From: a bacterium
GTDB taxonomy: Bacteria > Hinthialibacterota > Hinthialibacteria > H5-UNCL2
DNA: 64,000 nt
Direction: 5' to 3'
NCBI GenBank assembly: GCA_015075175.1
Contig: JABTUV010000006.1
Location: 62,001 to 126,000, forward strand
Below the pieces are notes generated by a model. It did no database searches and was not told where the DNA came from. It was given only the letters and a program-made list of their open reading frames with translations. Made by a program: the position numbers and the translations under genes. Positions 38,942-47,969 of the stretch are shown one piece after another; positions within the stretch are counted from its first letter, which is position 1, and each line of letters begins with the position of its first letter.

Positions 38942-39350
38942 ATGCCTGACCTTTCCGGCAAAACCATTCCGGTACTCGGCCGCCCAGCACTAGCGTCGCG
39001 CGCGGCCCTGGGGTACTAACTTTCGGCAATACGCCCACAACCAGGAGGTGACCGTCAGCCTGTTGACGGTCGAACCACATCAGCGGCTCAGCCTGCAATC
39101 GCACGCCCGGGCGGGCCGAGCCTGCAGGTTGCGCTGGACGAGGGCGCGCAAATCCAGGTCGAGGATCGCGTGTACCATCCCCGTCCGGGAGAGGAGCTGT
39201 GGATTCCCGCCGGCGCGAAACATCGGTTGGCCAGCCTGGGCCGGCGCGTACACAATGCGTTTTGGAGGTCGCCTTCGACGATCCGACTGGCCGAAGGCGG
39301 ACATTACCCGCTACGAGGACGACTCATCAGCGCCCGGCGCACGGATCTGA
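38942..39350 (+). CDS. Cupin protein, mannose-6-phosphate isomerase type II-like, frameshifted
   Basis: Pieces in two or three plus-strand frames match the cupin tail of phosphomannose isomerase/GDP-mannose pyrophosphorylase enzymes: RQYAHNQEVTVSLLTVEPHQ, RLSLQSHARA, AQIQVEDRVYHPRPGEELWI, PAGAKHRLASLGRRV and ADITRYEDD. It starts at ATG 38942 (MPDLSGKTIPVLGR); frames change near 39005, 39115 and 39265. About 135 residues. It precedes a second, unrelated isomerase-like gene, suggesting a mannose-linked pair. Confidence 0.65.
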
Positions 39351-39359
39351 GTGGGGCGG

Positions 39360-41219
39360 ATGGGACCGGGAGCGGACTGTCGGAGGAATGGGACCCGAGA
39401 AGCTGGTGGAGACGGGCAATCGCGGGCTGGGAGGCGGGCGCGGGTTTGCCCCTGGCGGTCTGGCGCAGGACGACGACGCGGCTGGCGCCGGTCCAACATC
39501 GGGCCGGGTCCCGCCGGGCGTTTACGACATCTCGGGAAAGCGCTCCCCCTGGGACCCGGTTGCATCGGGTCCTGCATGCCGCGCTGGCGGGAACGGTTGG
39601 CGGGACATCGGCGGGTCATCCGTGACGGGAACTCGGCGGCGTGTTCTGGGTCTACCTGCGATGCAACTGGAAGCCGAGCTCCAGTAGCGCGTAGGGTTGC
39701 GCGCGCGCCTGGCGCAACGTCGGGACGCGCTCCGCCCGCCCGACGAGATCCAGAGAATGGTCGCGCCTTTCCTGGGCGGCCGGGATCCGCTCTTCGGCGC
39801 CCGCTTCATGGTGCCCGCGATGGCGAAGTTCTTCGATCCCGGGCGACTGGCGCTTCTGGACCCCGATGAGGCGGCGGACCTCAGCATCCTTTACGGTTGC
39901 GGCGCGGCGCTGGCGGGTTGGGACGGCTCGCTCGTACATCTCGGACGCCCAAGAACAGAGTCCAGTACCGCGCGCGCCATCGGAGAGGAGTCGTTGCCAA
40001 CCTGGGCGCAAGACGACGGATGCGAAGACCTTCTACAAACGTCGCCTATTTCGTCGATTGGCCGGCGCTGAATGAGCACCTGGCCGCGCTTTCTCCCCGC
40101 GTGGGACTCTTCGTGGACGGACAGCGGCCGGACGAGCCGGTGTTCGCCTCCGGCCGGCGTGATGCGCGCCGCCCTGTCGGCCATGAGCGCGAACTACTTT
40201 CGCGTTCGGCGCTGGTTCGAACCCGGTCGTGGGGCGGCCAGTGGATCTCGGACCGCACGCTTGCCCCAGGACGCGCCCAACCTGCCTGGTCGTTCGAAAC
40301 TCATCTCGCCGAGAACGGCCTCATGCTGGAGAGCGACGGGCGACTGCTGGAGCTCTCGTTTGACTGGCTCATGGTTCACGCCTCCGAAAACGTGCTGGGC
40401 GACTGGGCGGCCATGATGGGGCGTCTCTTTCCCATCCGTTTCGATTTTCTGGATACCTGGGACGGCGGCAATCTGTCGGTGCAATGCCATCCGCGGCCCG
40501 ACTACATTCGGCGCCACTTCGGCGAGATCATCACGCAGGACGAGTGCTATTATATCCTGGACTGCCAGCCGCGCGCCGAAGTGTTTTTGGGATTTCGTGA
40601 AGGCATGGAACCGGAGGCTTTCCGCGCCGAGTTGGAGGCGAGCCTTTTGGAGGGCAGGGAAGTGGACGTGCGGCGGTTCGTCCATACCGTTCCCGCGCGC
40701 AAGCACGACCTTCTGCTCATCCCGCAGGGGACGATACACGGCTCGGGGCGCGGCAATCTGGTACTGGAGATCAGCAACACGCCGTATATCTTCACTTTCA
40801 AGATGTACGACTGGCTGCGGCGCGACCTGGAGGGCCAGCTGCGGCCGCTCAACATCGCGCGCGCCTTCGAGAATCTATACTTCGAGCGGCGGGGACGGCG
40901 CGTGGCGGAGGAGCTGGTGAGCCGGCCTCGGGTCGTCGGTGAGGGGGAAGGTTGGCGCGTCGTGCACCTGCCCACGCACCGCCAGCATCTCTACGACGTG
41001 CGGCGCTACGAGTTTTCCGGCAGCGTGGAAGGTGAGACGGCCGGCTCGCCCCATGTGATGAACGTGGTGGAGGGGCGGTCCGTGCTGTTGGAGACTTCGT
41101 CGGGGATGGCGCAGCGCTTCAATTACGCGGAGACGTTCGTGGTTCCCGCGGCGGCGGGGCGGTATCGGCTGATCGCCGAGGGCGGGGCGGCGAGGGTCGT
41201 CGCAGCGCACATGAAGTGA
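39360..41219 (+). CDS. Class I mannose-6-phosphate isomerase-like protein, N-terminal half frameshifted
   Basis: Probably about 600 residues. From about 40270 the frame is intact: PENGL-type segment, FPIRFDFLDTWDGG, LSVQCHPRPDYIRRHFGE with the metal-binding Gln/His, DECYYILDCQPRAEVFLGF, KHDLLLIPQGTIHGSG (second His), YIFTFKMYDWLRRDLEGQ and QRFNYAETFVVPAAAGRY. The upstream part (LFGARFMVPAMAKFFD, AADLSILYGCGAALAGW, then PKNRVQYRARA) lies in other frames with at least four shifts up to 40270. The family has a kinase-like N-terminal domain before the isomerase barrel. Converts mannose-6-P and fructose-6-P if active. Start uncertain. Confidence 0.8.
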
Positions 41220-41475
41220 GCGCGCAGAGGCACAGAGGGCGTGGAGGGAGTTCGCGCGGAGGCGCAGAGGGCGCGGAGGGGAGTTCGCGCGGAGGCGCAG
41301 AGGGCGCGGAGGGGAGTTCGCGCAGAGGCGCAGAGGGCGCGGAGGGGAGTTCGCGCGGAGGCACAGAGGGCGCGGAGGGAGTTCGCGCAGAGGCGCAGAG
41401 GGCGCGGAGTTGTCCTCGGTCCCCTAGGTCCCATAGGTCCCATGAAGCCCATGCGTCCCATTCGCCCCCTGCCGA
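41219..41475 (+). repeat. Tandem low-complexity repeat (GGCGCAGAGGGCGCGGAGG)
   Basis: Five to six units of about 31-33 bp built on GGCGCAGAGGGCGCGGAGG and GGAGTTCGCGCGGA, then CCTAGGTCCCATAGGTCCCA-type words. Coding-like open frames across it are products of the repeat. No gene seen. Confidence 0.85.
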
Positions 41476-41551
41476 GGGGCTTTTCTTTTGGTTGCGCAAA
41501 TGGAACAATGCGGCCAGCTCGCCCTTCCGGAGCGGGCCGGGGAGTTAGGAC

Positions 41552-42286
41552 ATGCTCTTGTCGGAGCTGGCGGCGCGCATCCGCGCCCAGCGCGAAAAAC
41601 GCGGCCTCAAGCAGACCGACGTGGCTCACGCCATGCAGATCAGCCCGCAGGCGGTCTCCAAGTGGGAACGCGGCGAGAACGCGCCCGACATTTCCGTCCT
41701 GCCCGCCCTGGCCAAACTCTTGGACGTGTCCGTGGACTGGCTTCTGGGCGTCAACGCCGAAGAGCGCGACGTCTTCAAGGCCAGCGTACTGGCGACGGGC
41801 GTGCGCGGGGCGCGCCGGAAGTCGGCCCATCTCTCGCCCAAGGATTTCGCCGCGTGGTCCAATGCCTTCAGCTTTCAGGCTACCGAAGCGGTCCTGCGCT
41901 ACGACGGCGTGCCGGTCAAGAGCATGGGGCCGGGGATTCTGGCGTTTTTCTCCGGACAGAATCACGAGCGGCGCGCCATCGAGGCCGCGCTCACCTTCCG
42001 GCAGGTGTGCGACGAGCCCATCAAGGCGGCGGCCTCCAGCGGGCTGATCTATCTCGGCTCCATGGGGCACCCCGCTTACGCGCATCCCGACATCATGGGC
42101 GAGGCGGTGAGCATTGCCCTCCTGGCCGTCGATTGGGCGTCCGGCCATACCGAGAGCGGCGTCGTCGCCGCCGCTGCGACCGCCAAGGCCGGCGGACGCG
42201 TCGCCAGCCTGGGGCCGATCCAGACGGTGCAACTGGAGGGAATCGGCCATCCGGTGGAAATCGTGGAGATACTGGCGAAAAAATAG
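41552..42286 (+). CDS. Xre-type HTH protein fused to a cyclase-homology-like domain
   Basis: 244 residues. N-terminal HTH_3 domain: KQTDVAHAMQISPQAVSKWE. From about residue 100: VLRYDGVPVKSMGPGILAFF, then AIEAALTFRQV, AASSGLIYLGSMGHPAYAHP and DIMGEAVSIALLA. This order (KxxGD-like motif, G-rich loop, VNLA-like segment) recalls class III nucleotidyl cyclase domains, but the metal-binding Asp residues are not conserved (KSMGPG in place of KTIGD), so it is likely a ligand-sensing relic. Possible nucleotide-responsive regulator (inference). ATG 41552 follows GGGGAGTTAGGAC. Neighbours downstream are metabolic/envelope genes. Confidence 0.75.
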   Translation: MLLSELAARIRAQREKRGLKQTDVAHAMQISPQAVSKWERGENAPDISVLPALAKLLDVSVDWLLGVNAEERDVFKASVLATGVRGARRKSAHLSPKDFAAWSNAFSFQATEAVLRYDGVPVKSMGPGILAFFSGQNHERRAIEAALTFRQVCDEPIKAAASSGLIYLGSMGHPAYAHPDIMGEAVSIALLAVDWASGHTESGVVAAAATAKAGGRVASLGPIQTVQLEGIGHPVEIVEILAKK

Positions 42287-42366
42287 GGTCAGCGCCTATT
42301 TTTGCCGGTAGCCTCGTGAGTTTTCGTCAGTCTTTCAGCAAAAATAGGCGCTGACCCTATTTTTTC
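42278..42366. repeat. Large inverted repeat AATAGGGTCAGCGCCTATTT
   Basis: About 28-bp arms (42278-42305 and 42337-42366), nearly perfect, each itself partly palindromic, with a 31-bp centre. It could end transcription in both directions, but the sequence GGGTCAGCGCC with flanking A/T runs is of the sort mobilised by REP-associated (Y1) transposases. Confidence 0.8.
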
Positions 42367-42379
42367 GGGGAGTACTCTT

Positions 42380-43063
42380 ATGCAGGAACACGTGGCGCGG
42401 GACTTGTTGTGCGAGATCGGGCGGCGGGCCTACGCGCGCCGGCTGGTCTCCGCCAGCGAAGGCAACTTCTCCTGCCGCCTGGACGGCAGCACCATTCTTC
42501 TCACGCCTACCGGCATCTGCAAGGGCTTCATGCAGCCGCATGATCTCGTCAAAGTGAGTTTGTCGGGCGAGGTGCTTGAGGCGGGCAAGCGGGCCAGCTC
42601 CGAACTGCCGATGTATCTCACCATCTACAAGCATCGGCCCGAGGTGCGCGGGGTCGTGCACGCGCATCCCGTGTACGCGACCGCCTTCGCCATTACCGGC
42701 ACGCCCGTCCCCAACGGCATCCTGCCCGAGGTCGAGGTGTTTCTGGGCGAGGTGCCGACCGCGCCCTATGCGCTCACGGGTACGCAGGCGTTCGGCGACG
42801 TGCTCGTGCCCTATCTGGCCGAACACCAGGTGCTGCTCTTGCAGAACCACGGGGCGCTGGCGCTGGGACCGGACCTCTTTACCGCCTACTATCGCATGGA
42901 GACGCTGGACCATTACTGCCAGATGCTTCTGGCGGCGCGCGCCCTGGGTGAACTGCAGCGACTTACCGACGCGCAGGTTCAGGAACTCTTGGACCTGAAA
43001 GCGCGCATGGGCCTGCCCGACCGCCGCCACGCTCCGAACTCCCCCATTAACAAGGGGGGTTGA
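42380..43063 (+). CDS. Class II aldolase/adducin family protein (L-fuculose-phosphate aldolase-like)
   Basis: Zn-dependent aldolase or epimerase, 227 residues. SASEGNFSCRLDGSTILLTP and the catalytic Glu in the following strand, SSELPMYLTIYKHRPEVRGV, VVHAHPVYATAFAI (two Zn-binding His), and QNHGALALG (third His) give the complete metal site. Close in length to FucA-type enzymes; exact sugar phosphate unknown. The last residues (SPINKGG) read into a repeat-like stretch, so the natural end may be earlier. The next gene starts 8 bp downstream, suggesting an operon. Confidence 0.9.
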   Translation: MQEHVARDLLCEIGRRAYARRLVSASEGNFSCRLDGSTILLTPTGICKGFMQPHDLVKVSLSGEVLEAGKRASSELPMYLTIYKHRPEVRGVVHAHPVYATAFAITGTPVPNGILPEVEVFLGEVPTAPYALTGTQAFGDVLVPYLAEHQVLLLQNHGALALGPDLFTAYYRMETLDHYCQMLLAARALGELQRLTDAQVQELLDLKARMGLPDRRHAPNSPINKGG

Positions 43064-43071
43064 GGGGGATA

Positions 43072-44268
43072 ATGCGGCGACGGCTGCTCTTTCTCTCCAA
43101 CGGTCCGGGCGAGGACAGCCTGGCGGGGCGCATCCTGGACCGGTTATTGCCCTGGCCGGAAGTGGAAGTTCACGCCTGGTGCATGGTCGGCGAGGGAAGC
43201 GCGTATCGCCGCCGCGCCATCCCGTTGGTGGGAGCGCCGAACCTCTTGCCGGGGCATGGGCTGTCGCTGGTGAACCCGAGATACCTCTGGAACGACCTTC
43301 GCGCGGGATGGATCACGACCCACTGGCGGCAGTACCGGACGACGCGGGAGCTGCGGGGGCGCTACGACCTGGCCGTGGCCGTCGGTGACGTCGTGCCCAT
43401 CGCCGCGGCCAGCCTGGCCGGGATTCCCTTTCTTTTCGTGGGGTGCGCCAAGTCGGCCTACTACGGGCGCGGCCCGGGTCGGTACACGCGCCTGGAGAAA
43501 TATTTCCTGCGCCGCCACTGCCGGATGGCGTTCCCGCGCGACCGATGGACGACGGACGAGCTGGCGGGCGCCGGCGTTCCCGCGCGCTACGTGGGCAATC
43601 CCATGATGGACGACCTGGAACCGACGGGAGAGAGCTTCGGCCTGCCTTCCGACACGTGCGTCATCACGCTGCTTCCCGGCAGCCGCTCGGATACGTTGGA
43701 CAACCTGCGTGAACTTCTGGAAATGGGGCCGGCCATCGCCGCAGCGTGCCCGCGCCCGGCCCATTTCCTCGTGGCGGCGCACGACGACCTGGATGCGTCG
43801 GCCCTCCTTCTGCAACCGCCGGAAGGTTGGAAGGCGACGGCGCCGCGGCCCGAGGAGCGCGCCCGCGGCGTCGCGCTATCCGTGGCGCATGAGTCCGGGC
43901 TGGGCGCGATCCTCGTGAAAGGCCGCTTCGCGGACGCCGTGCTGCGCGCGGAAGTCGTCATCGGCCTGGCGGGGACGGCCAACGAGCAGGCCATCGGGTT
44001 GGGGCGGCCCGTGGTCGCCTTTCCAGCGCGGGGATTTCTGGGCGAGGCTTACGTGCGCATGAAGGCACGCTATTATGGACCGGCGGTACTGACGGCGGCG
44101 CGCAGCGCCGAGGCGGTCGCGGGCGCGGTGCGACGCATTTTCGTGGAGCCGGGCCTCCGCGAGACCATGGTGCAGGCGGGACGCGAGCGTATGGGCGGCC
44201 CCGGCGCCAGCGCCGCCATCGCCGCGGAAATCCGGCGCGGCCTGGAAACCCTGGAGAGCGGCGCATGA
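43072..44268 (+). CDS. Lipid-A-disaccharide synthase-related glycosyltransferase-like protein
   Basis: About 398 residues from ATG 43072 (GAGGGGG 3 nt upstream; an earlier in-frame Met at 43060 lacks a site). MRRRLLFLSNGPGEDSLAGR, AVAVGDVVPIAAASLAGIPF, FVGCAKSAYYGRG, LLPGSRSDTLDNL and VVIGLAGTANEQAIGLGRPV follow the GT-B fold of LpxB-like proteins of the subgroup found in cyanobacteria and others. True LpxB residues are not all present, so the substrate is unknown. Stop overlaps the next start (ATGA). Confidence 0.85.
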   Translation: MRRRLLFLSNGPGEDSLAGRILDRLLPWPEVEVHAWCMVGEGSAYRRRAIPLVGAPNLLPGHGLSLVNPRYLWNDLRAGWITTHWRQYRTTRELRGRYDLAVAVGDVVPIAAASLAGIPFLFVGCAKSAYYGRGPGRYTRLEKYFLRRHCRMAFPRDRWTTDELAGAGVPARYVGNPMMDDLEPTGESFGLPSDTCVITLLPGSRSDTLDNLRELLEMGPAIAAACPRPAHFLVAAHDDLDASALLLQPPEGWKATAPRPEERARGVALSVAHESGLGAILVKGRFADAVLRAEVVIGLAGTANEQAIGLGRPVVAFPARGFLGEAYVRMKARYYGPAVLTAARSAEAVAGAVRRIFVEPGLRETMVQAGRERMGGPGASAAIAAEIRRGLETLESGA

Positions 44269-44993
44269 AGGTAAGGAAGCGCTACCTGGTCGAGATTCAC
44301 GACGTGCATCCCGGCATGGGTCGGCGGCTGGACGCGCGCTACCTGGAGGCGCTGCCGCCGGCCGGGCGGATCGGAGGCGGCCCTGCTTCTGGTCGTGCCC
44401 AACTGGCGCGGGCGCGAGCCGCTGGCCGAGCATCCCGACTTCGTCGCGCGCCTGGCGGGCTTCCGGGCCGGGAAGGTCCTGCACGGTTTCACGCACTCGC
44501 TGGGGCCGAGCCTCTGGGATCGTTTCTATTTCGGAACCGAAACCATTCTGAGTTTCTTCCACGCGCCGCGCCGGGCGCGGCGCGGCGTCTGGAGGCGGCC
44601 TGCCGTATCTACGAGCAGTGTTTCGAGGCGCGTCCCCGCTGGTTCTGCGGCCCGCGCTGGCAGCAGAGCCGCGCCACCGAACGCGAGCTGCGCGTGCTCG
44701 GCCTTGTCGGGTACATGCGGCAGGATCGCCTCGTCGAGTTCGCCGGACGCGCGCACGTCATCCCCGCGCTGTGCTTCGACGAGGGCGCGCGGCGCTGGAA
44801 GCAGGCCGCCGCCCGAGTCCTGCGCGAGCGCCGCATCCGCCGCCTGGTGCAAGCCGGCGCCCTCTTTCGTCTTACGCTGCATCCCACCGACTTGGACTAT
44901 CCGAGGACTTGGCGGCAACTCTCCGATCTCATCTTCTCGCTGGCCCACGACGGCTGGCGGCCTATTTCGCTGGAGGAGGCGCTCTCCCATTGA
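44265..44993 (+). CDS. Polysaccharide-deacetylase-like protein (DUF2334 type), frameshifted
   Basis: ATG 44265 overlaps the previous stop. KRYLVEIHDVHPGMGRRLDA begins in the first frame. A shift near 44370 moves ALLLVVPNWRGREPLAEHPD and GKVLHGFTHSLGP (His pair of the deacetylase fold) to another frame until about 44590. The first frame then resumes with LEAACRIYEQCFEARPRWFC and LVGYMRQDRL to HDGWRPISLEEALSH. About 242 residues, typical for DUF2334. Probably acts on glycans of the envelope (inference from fold and neighbours). Confidence 0.75.
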   Translation: MKVRKRYLVEIHDVHPGMGRRLDARYLEALPPAGRIGGGPASGRAQLARARAAGRASRLRRAPGGLPGREGPARFHALAGAEPLGSFLFRNRNHSEFLPRAAPGAARRLEAACRIYEQCFEARPRWFCGPRWQQSRATERELRVLGLVGYMRQDRLVEFAGRAHVIPALCFDEGARRWKQAAARVLRERRIRRLVQAGALFRLTLHPTDLDYPRTWRQLSDLIFSLAHDGWRPISLEEALSH

Positions 44994-45736
44994 GCAGCGA
45001 ACGGGACGACGGCGTCCTCGTCCGCCCCTACCGTCCCACCGACCGGGACGCGGTACGCGACATCTGCTGCCGCACCGCCTGCCGTAACCTCGGCTGTGAG
45101 GAGTTCTTTTCCGACCGCGAACTCTTCGCCGACTACTTTACGCGCTACTACACCGACTTCGAACCGGAGTCGGCGCTGGTTGCGGAGATGAATGGACGTA
45201 CCGTCGCCTATCTTACGGGCGCGCGAGACAGCCGGCGGTTTTTGCGCTACATGAGTTTTCGCATCATGCCGGCGCTGTTGGGCCGACTTGCCTGGCGATG
45301 GCTCTTGGGGCGCTATCGCCGTTCCCGGGACCGGCGATTTCTGCGCTGGCTGTTCCTCAAGTCGTGGCGCGAGGCCGTCTCCGTGCCCTTGGGGCGGTTT
45401 CCGGCGCACTTTCATATTAATCTCCTGGCCGAGGCGTCCAACCGGAGCCTGCACAGCCGCATGGCGCGCGCGTTCGTCGAGCAACTGGAACGCGCCGGAT
45501 GCACGCACCTCCACGCGCTGCTCCTGGAGCCGCGCGACGGCAGCGTCTATCAGCGCTTGGTTGCGGGTTACGAACGGCAGCGGCCGGGATGGATCCAGTA
45601 CTTTCGGGAGAAGCCCACGGACGTGCGGCGCGACGTACTGGGTGATCCGGAACCGATGGTCAATCGCGCCTATGGATTTGCACTGGCGGATTATTCCGGG
45701 TTTCTGGAGTGGCTGGCGCGGCGGTATGGGCTGTAA
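44990..45736 (+). CDS. GNAT-type acetyltransferase-like protein
   Basis: 248 residues if started at TTG 44990, which overlaps the deacetylase stop. RDDGVLVRPYRPTDRDAVRD is a common GNAT opening; SALVAEMNGRTVAYLTGARD matches the central strands, and HFHINLLAEASNRSLHSRMA with VEQLERAGCTHLHALLLEPR the acyl-CoA region and C-terminal part. Fourth gene in a tight run of envelope-type enzymes starting at 42380. Confidence 0.75.
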   Translation: MSSERDDGVLVRPYRPTDRDAVRDICCRTACRNLGCEEFFSDRELFADYFTRYYTDFEPESALVAEMNGRTVAYLTGARDSRRFLRYMSFRIMPALLGRLAWRWLLGRYRRSRDRRFLRWLFLKSWREAVSVPLGRFPAHFHINLLAEASNRSLHSRMARAFVEQLERAGCTHLHALLLEPRDGSVYQRLVAGYERQRPGWIQYFREKPTDVRRDVLGDPEPMVNRAYGFALADYSGFLEWLARRYGL

Positions 45737-46045
45737 AGGGGGCGCGACTCTGGAGTGCGGCTGCTTGCCGCCGCGCGCAGCCCCCCTCGCTGCGCCCTTC
45801 GGGCTACTCGGGACAAGGCGCTGCGCAACTACGGCGTCCGGATGTCCGCTAAAATGTGGCCGACGCAGTAAGGAAGTCTTCAGCATCCGAGCCGCCCCCT
45901 TCGACTCCGCGCTGCGGGCTTCGCTCAGGGGCTTCGGTTTTGGTCAAGGCCGCCGCTCAGGGCTGTCGGTTTCAGTGTATCCTGCTGCTCAAGGTTGTCG
46001 GTTCTGGTTCGTGTAATACCTGGCCCGGTGCTGCGCGAGGATTTC
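45737..46045. other. Intergenic stretch, no gene seen
   Basis: Convergent ends of the acetyltransferase and TPR genes. GC-rich words (GCCGCCGCGCGCAG) and short imperfect repeats of TTTTGGTCAAGG/TTGTCGGTT type; no convincing frame, hairpin terminator or RNA. Confidence 0.5.
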
Positions 46046-46861
46046 TCAGCGGCGGGACGGCTCGCGGGGATCGGCGGGACGATCGGGAACGCGGCGCGTT
46101 CCCGGTCGATGCCGCTCGCGTCGCACCGAGCGCTGGGCGTACTCGAAGGCGTCGTTGTCGGATAGGTACTTGCGATAGCGGCGTCGCAAGAGGGCATAGT
46201 TGATCACGACGGCCAGGAGGATGGCGGCCACGAGCAACGTCCAGCCGCGCTGGCTGTCGCGCAGGCCGGTGCGCTTGCCCTCCAGCCGTTCCAGGAGTTC
46301 GCGGGCCTGGGCGAGGTCCGGCGCCAGCTGGACCGCGCGCCGCGCGTGCCGCAGGCTCTCCTCCCGCTTTCCCAAGAGCATGTAGAGATAGGCGAGGTTG
46401 TACTGCGTCTCCGGATGGGTGGGTGCAAGCCGCTCCGCTTCCAACAGCTCCCGCTCGGCGGGCGCCATCTGCTGCGCCGCCAGAAAGAGTGAGCCGAGGC
46501 TGTAGCGCGCCCAGAAGAGGCCTGGATTCAAGTCCGCCGCGCGCTGGAAGGCCTCGACGGCCTTGGCGTAATCCACGCTCGGATCCAACGCCCGCCCGTA
46601 ATGGAGGTAGGCGTAAGCGTTGTCGGGGTTCTTTTCCATGAGATCGGAGTATTCCAGGGCCAAGACGGACTGTTGCCCCGCGGCCAGCTTCTCATCCTGG
46701 TAGCGGCGATGCGCCTCCACGTCGGAGAGGGGATTATCGCGGGCCGTCACAGCCGCGACGGGCAGGGAGCATCCCAGCGCCAGCACGACCCAGAGCGCGC
46801 GGACACCTGCCCGGGCGTGCGGCGCGCTGTCATTCCGACCGAAGGGAGGAATCTTTCCCAT
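46046..46861 (-). CDS. TPR-repeat membrane-anchored protein
   Basis: Up to 271 residues. The first dozen (GKIPPFGRNDSA) are encoded by a dispersed GTCATTCCGACCGAAGG repeat, so the real start is likely nearer the signal-like helix ALWVVLALGCSLPVAAV. Three to four TPR units follow (NAYAYLHYGRALDPSVDYAK, PGLFWARYSLGSLFLAAQQM, PETQYNLAYLYMLLGKREES). A second transmembrane helix (LLVAAILLAVVINYALL) and a basic cytoplasmic tail end the protein. Likely a periplasmic scaffold; partner unknown. Confidence 0.75.
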   Translation of the reverse strand: MGKIPPFGRNDSAPHARAGVRALWVVLALGCSLPVAAVTARDNPLSDVEAHRRYQDEKLAAGQQSVLALEYSDLMEKNPDNAYAYLHYGRALDPSVDYAKAVEAFQRAADLNPGLFWARYSLGSLFLAAQQMAPAERELLEAERLAPTHPETQYNLAYLYMLLGKREESLRHARRAVQLAPDLAQARELLERLEGKRTGLRDSQRGWTLLVAAILLAVVINYALLRRRYRKYLSDNDAFEYAQRSVRRERHRPGTRRVPDRPADPREPSRR

Positions 46862-46876
46862 TATAGATGAATTCTA

Positions 46877-47968
46877 TCATTGCCGGGGGCCGGCGGCAAC
46901 CGGCTTGCGTGCGGCCTTGGCGGCGCGAATACGCGCGAGGAGGTCGCGGGCCGCGCCCGCCACGTCCGGTGCGCCGACGACCGCGGAGACGACCGCCACG
47001 CGCTCCGCGCCTGCCTTGATCACCTGGGCCACGTTGTCCGCGTTGATGCCGCCCATGCAGGTCTGCGGCGTCGTGACGGCGTTCTTGACGGCGGTAATCA
47101 ACTCCACGCCGACGGGCGTCACGCCGCCCTCTTTCGTCTGCGTGGGAAAGACGGGACCGACGTTGAGATAGTCGGCGCCTTCGGCCTCGGCGCGCCGCGC
47201 CTGATCCAAACTGTGTGTGGAGGCGCCCAGGATCATGCCCATGCCGACGATGGCGCGCGCCTCGGAGAGGGGGAAGTCGTCCTGGCCCAGATGCACGCCG
47301 TCGGCGCCCGCCGAGAGCGCCACGTCGATATGATCGTTGACGATGAAGGTCGCGTTGCGCTCGCGGCAGAGAGCCGCCACGTCGCGCGCCAGGGGCAGGA
47401 GTTGACGCGCGGGAAGATGCTTGTCGCGCAACTGGATGCAACCGGCTCCGCCGGCCAGCGCGGCGGCGACGACCTCCAGGTGTCCGCGGCCGCGCGATTG
47501 CGCCGCGCCCGTGACCACGTAGAGCTCGAAGTCGAGTTTGCGCCGCTTGTCGAAGGTCGCCAGGGCGGGCGCGGCGTCCTTTTCCAGCTCATAGCACTGG
47601 TAGCGCAGGTCGGTGATGGGCGCAGCTTGGGCGGGCGCGAGCGCGCGCAGCACCTCCTCGATGCAGCGCAGGGACTCCTGTGCGCGGTGCAGGTTGGTGG
47701 AAAAGAGCAGGGCGGCGTCGGCGGAGCGCGGCGGGCCGGGCAGATCGCGGCCCGGGTCGTGGACGCTGTCGCGCGCGTCTACCATGCGCGCGCGGGCGGC
47801 GGGAATCTCGGCAAGTACGCTCCAGAGGGCCTGCCGCAGGTCGCGCAGGCGCGCCGTCAGGGCGGCGTCAGCCAGAAAGAAGCGCACCACCTCGCCGGCC
47901 ACGCGCAAGCCTTCCGAGGCGCGGTCGGCGGCGGCGTCCAGCATTCGCCAGGCGGCGCGATCGTTCAT
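46877..47968 (-). CDS. thiE: Thiamine-phosphate synthase ThiE with N-terminal extension
   Basis: Joins HMP-PP and THZ-P to thiamine phosphate. 363 residues; the TIM-barrel ThiE occupies about 145-355 (DFELYVVTGAAQ, GAGCIQLRDKHLPARQLLPL, FIVNDHIDVALSAGADGVHL, GPVFPTQTKEGG, MGGINADNV). The N-terminal 140 residues (LDAAADRASEGLRVAGEVVR; LHRAQESLRCIEEVLRAL) form the helical domain found in some longer ThiE proteins. It is 2 bp from thiG, with thiS upstream, giving a thiS-thiG-thiE operon. A dispersed repeat lies just after its stop. Confidence 0.94.
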   Translation of the reverse strand: MNDRAAWRMLDAAADRASEGLRVAGEVVRFFLADAALTARLRDLRQALWSVLAEIPAARARMVDARDSVHDPGRDLPGPPRSADAALLFSTNLHRAQESLRCIEEVLRALAPAQAAPITDLRYQCYELEKDAAPALATFDKRRKLDFELYVVTGAAQSRGRGHLEVVAAALAGGAGCIQLRDKHLPARQLLPLARDVAALCRERNATFIVNDHIDVALSAGADGVHLGQDDFPLSEARAIVGMGMILGASTHSLDQARRAEAEGADYLNVGPVFPTQTKEGGVTPVGVELITAVKNAVTTPQTCMGGINADNVAQVIKAGAERVAVVSAVVGAPDVAGAARDLLARIRAAKAARKPVAAGPRQ

Positions 47969-47969
47969 C

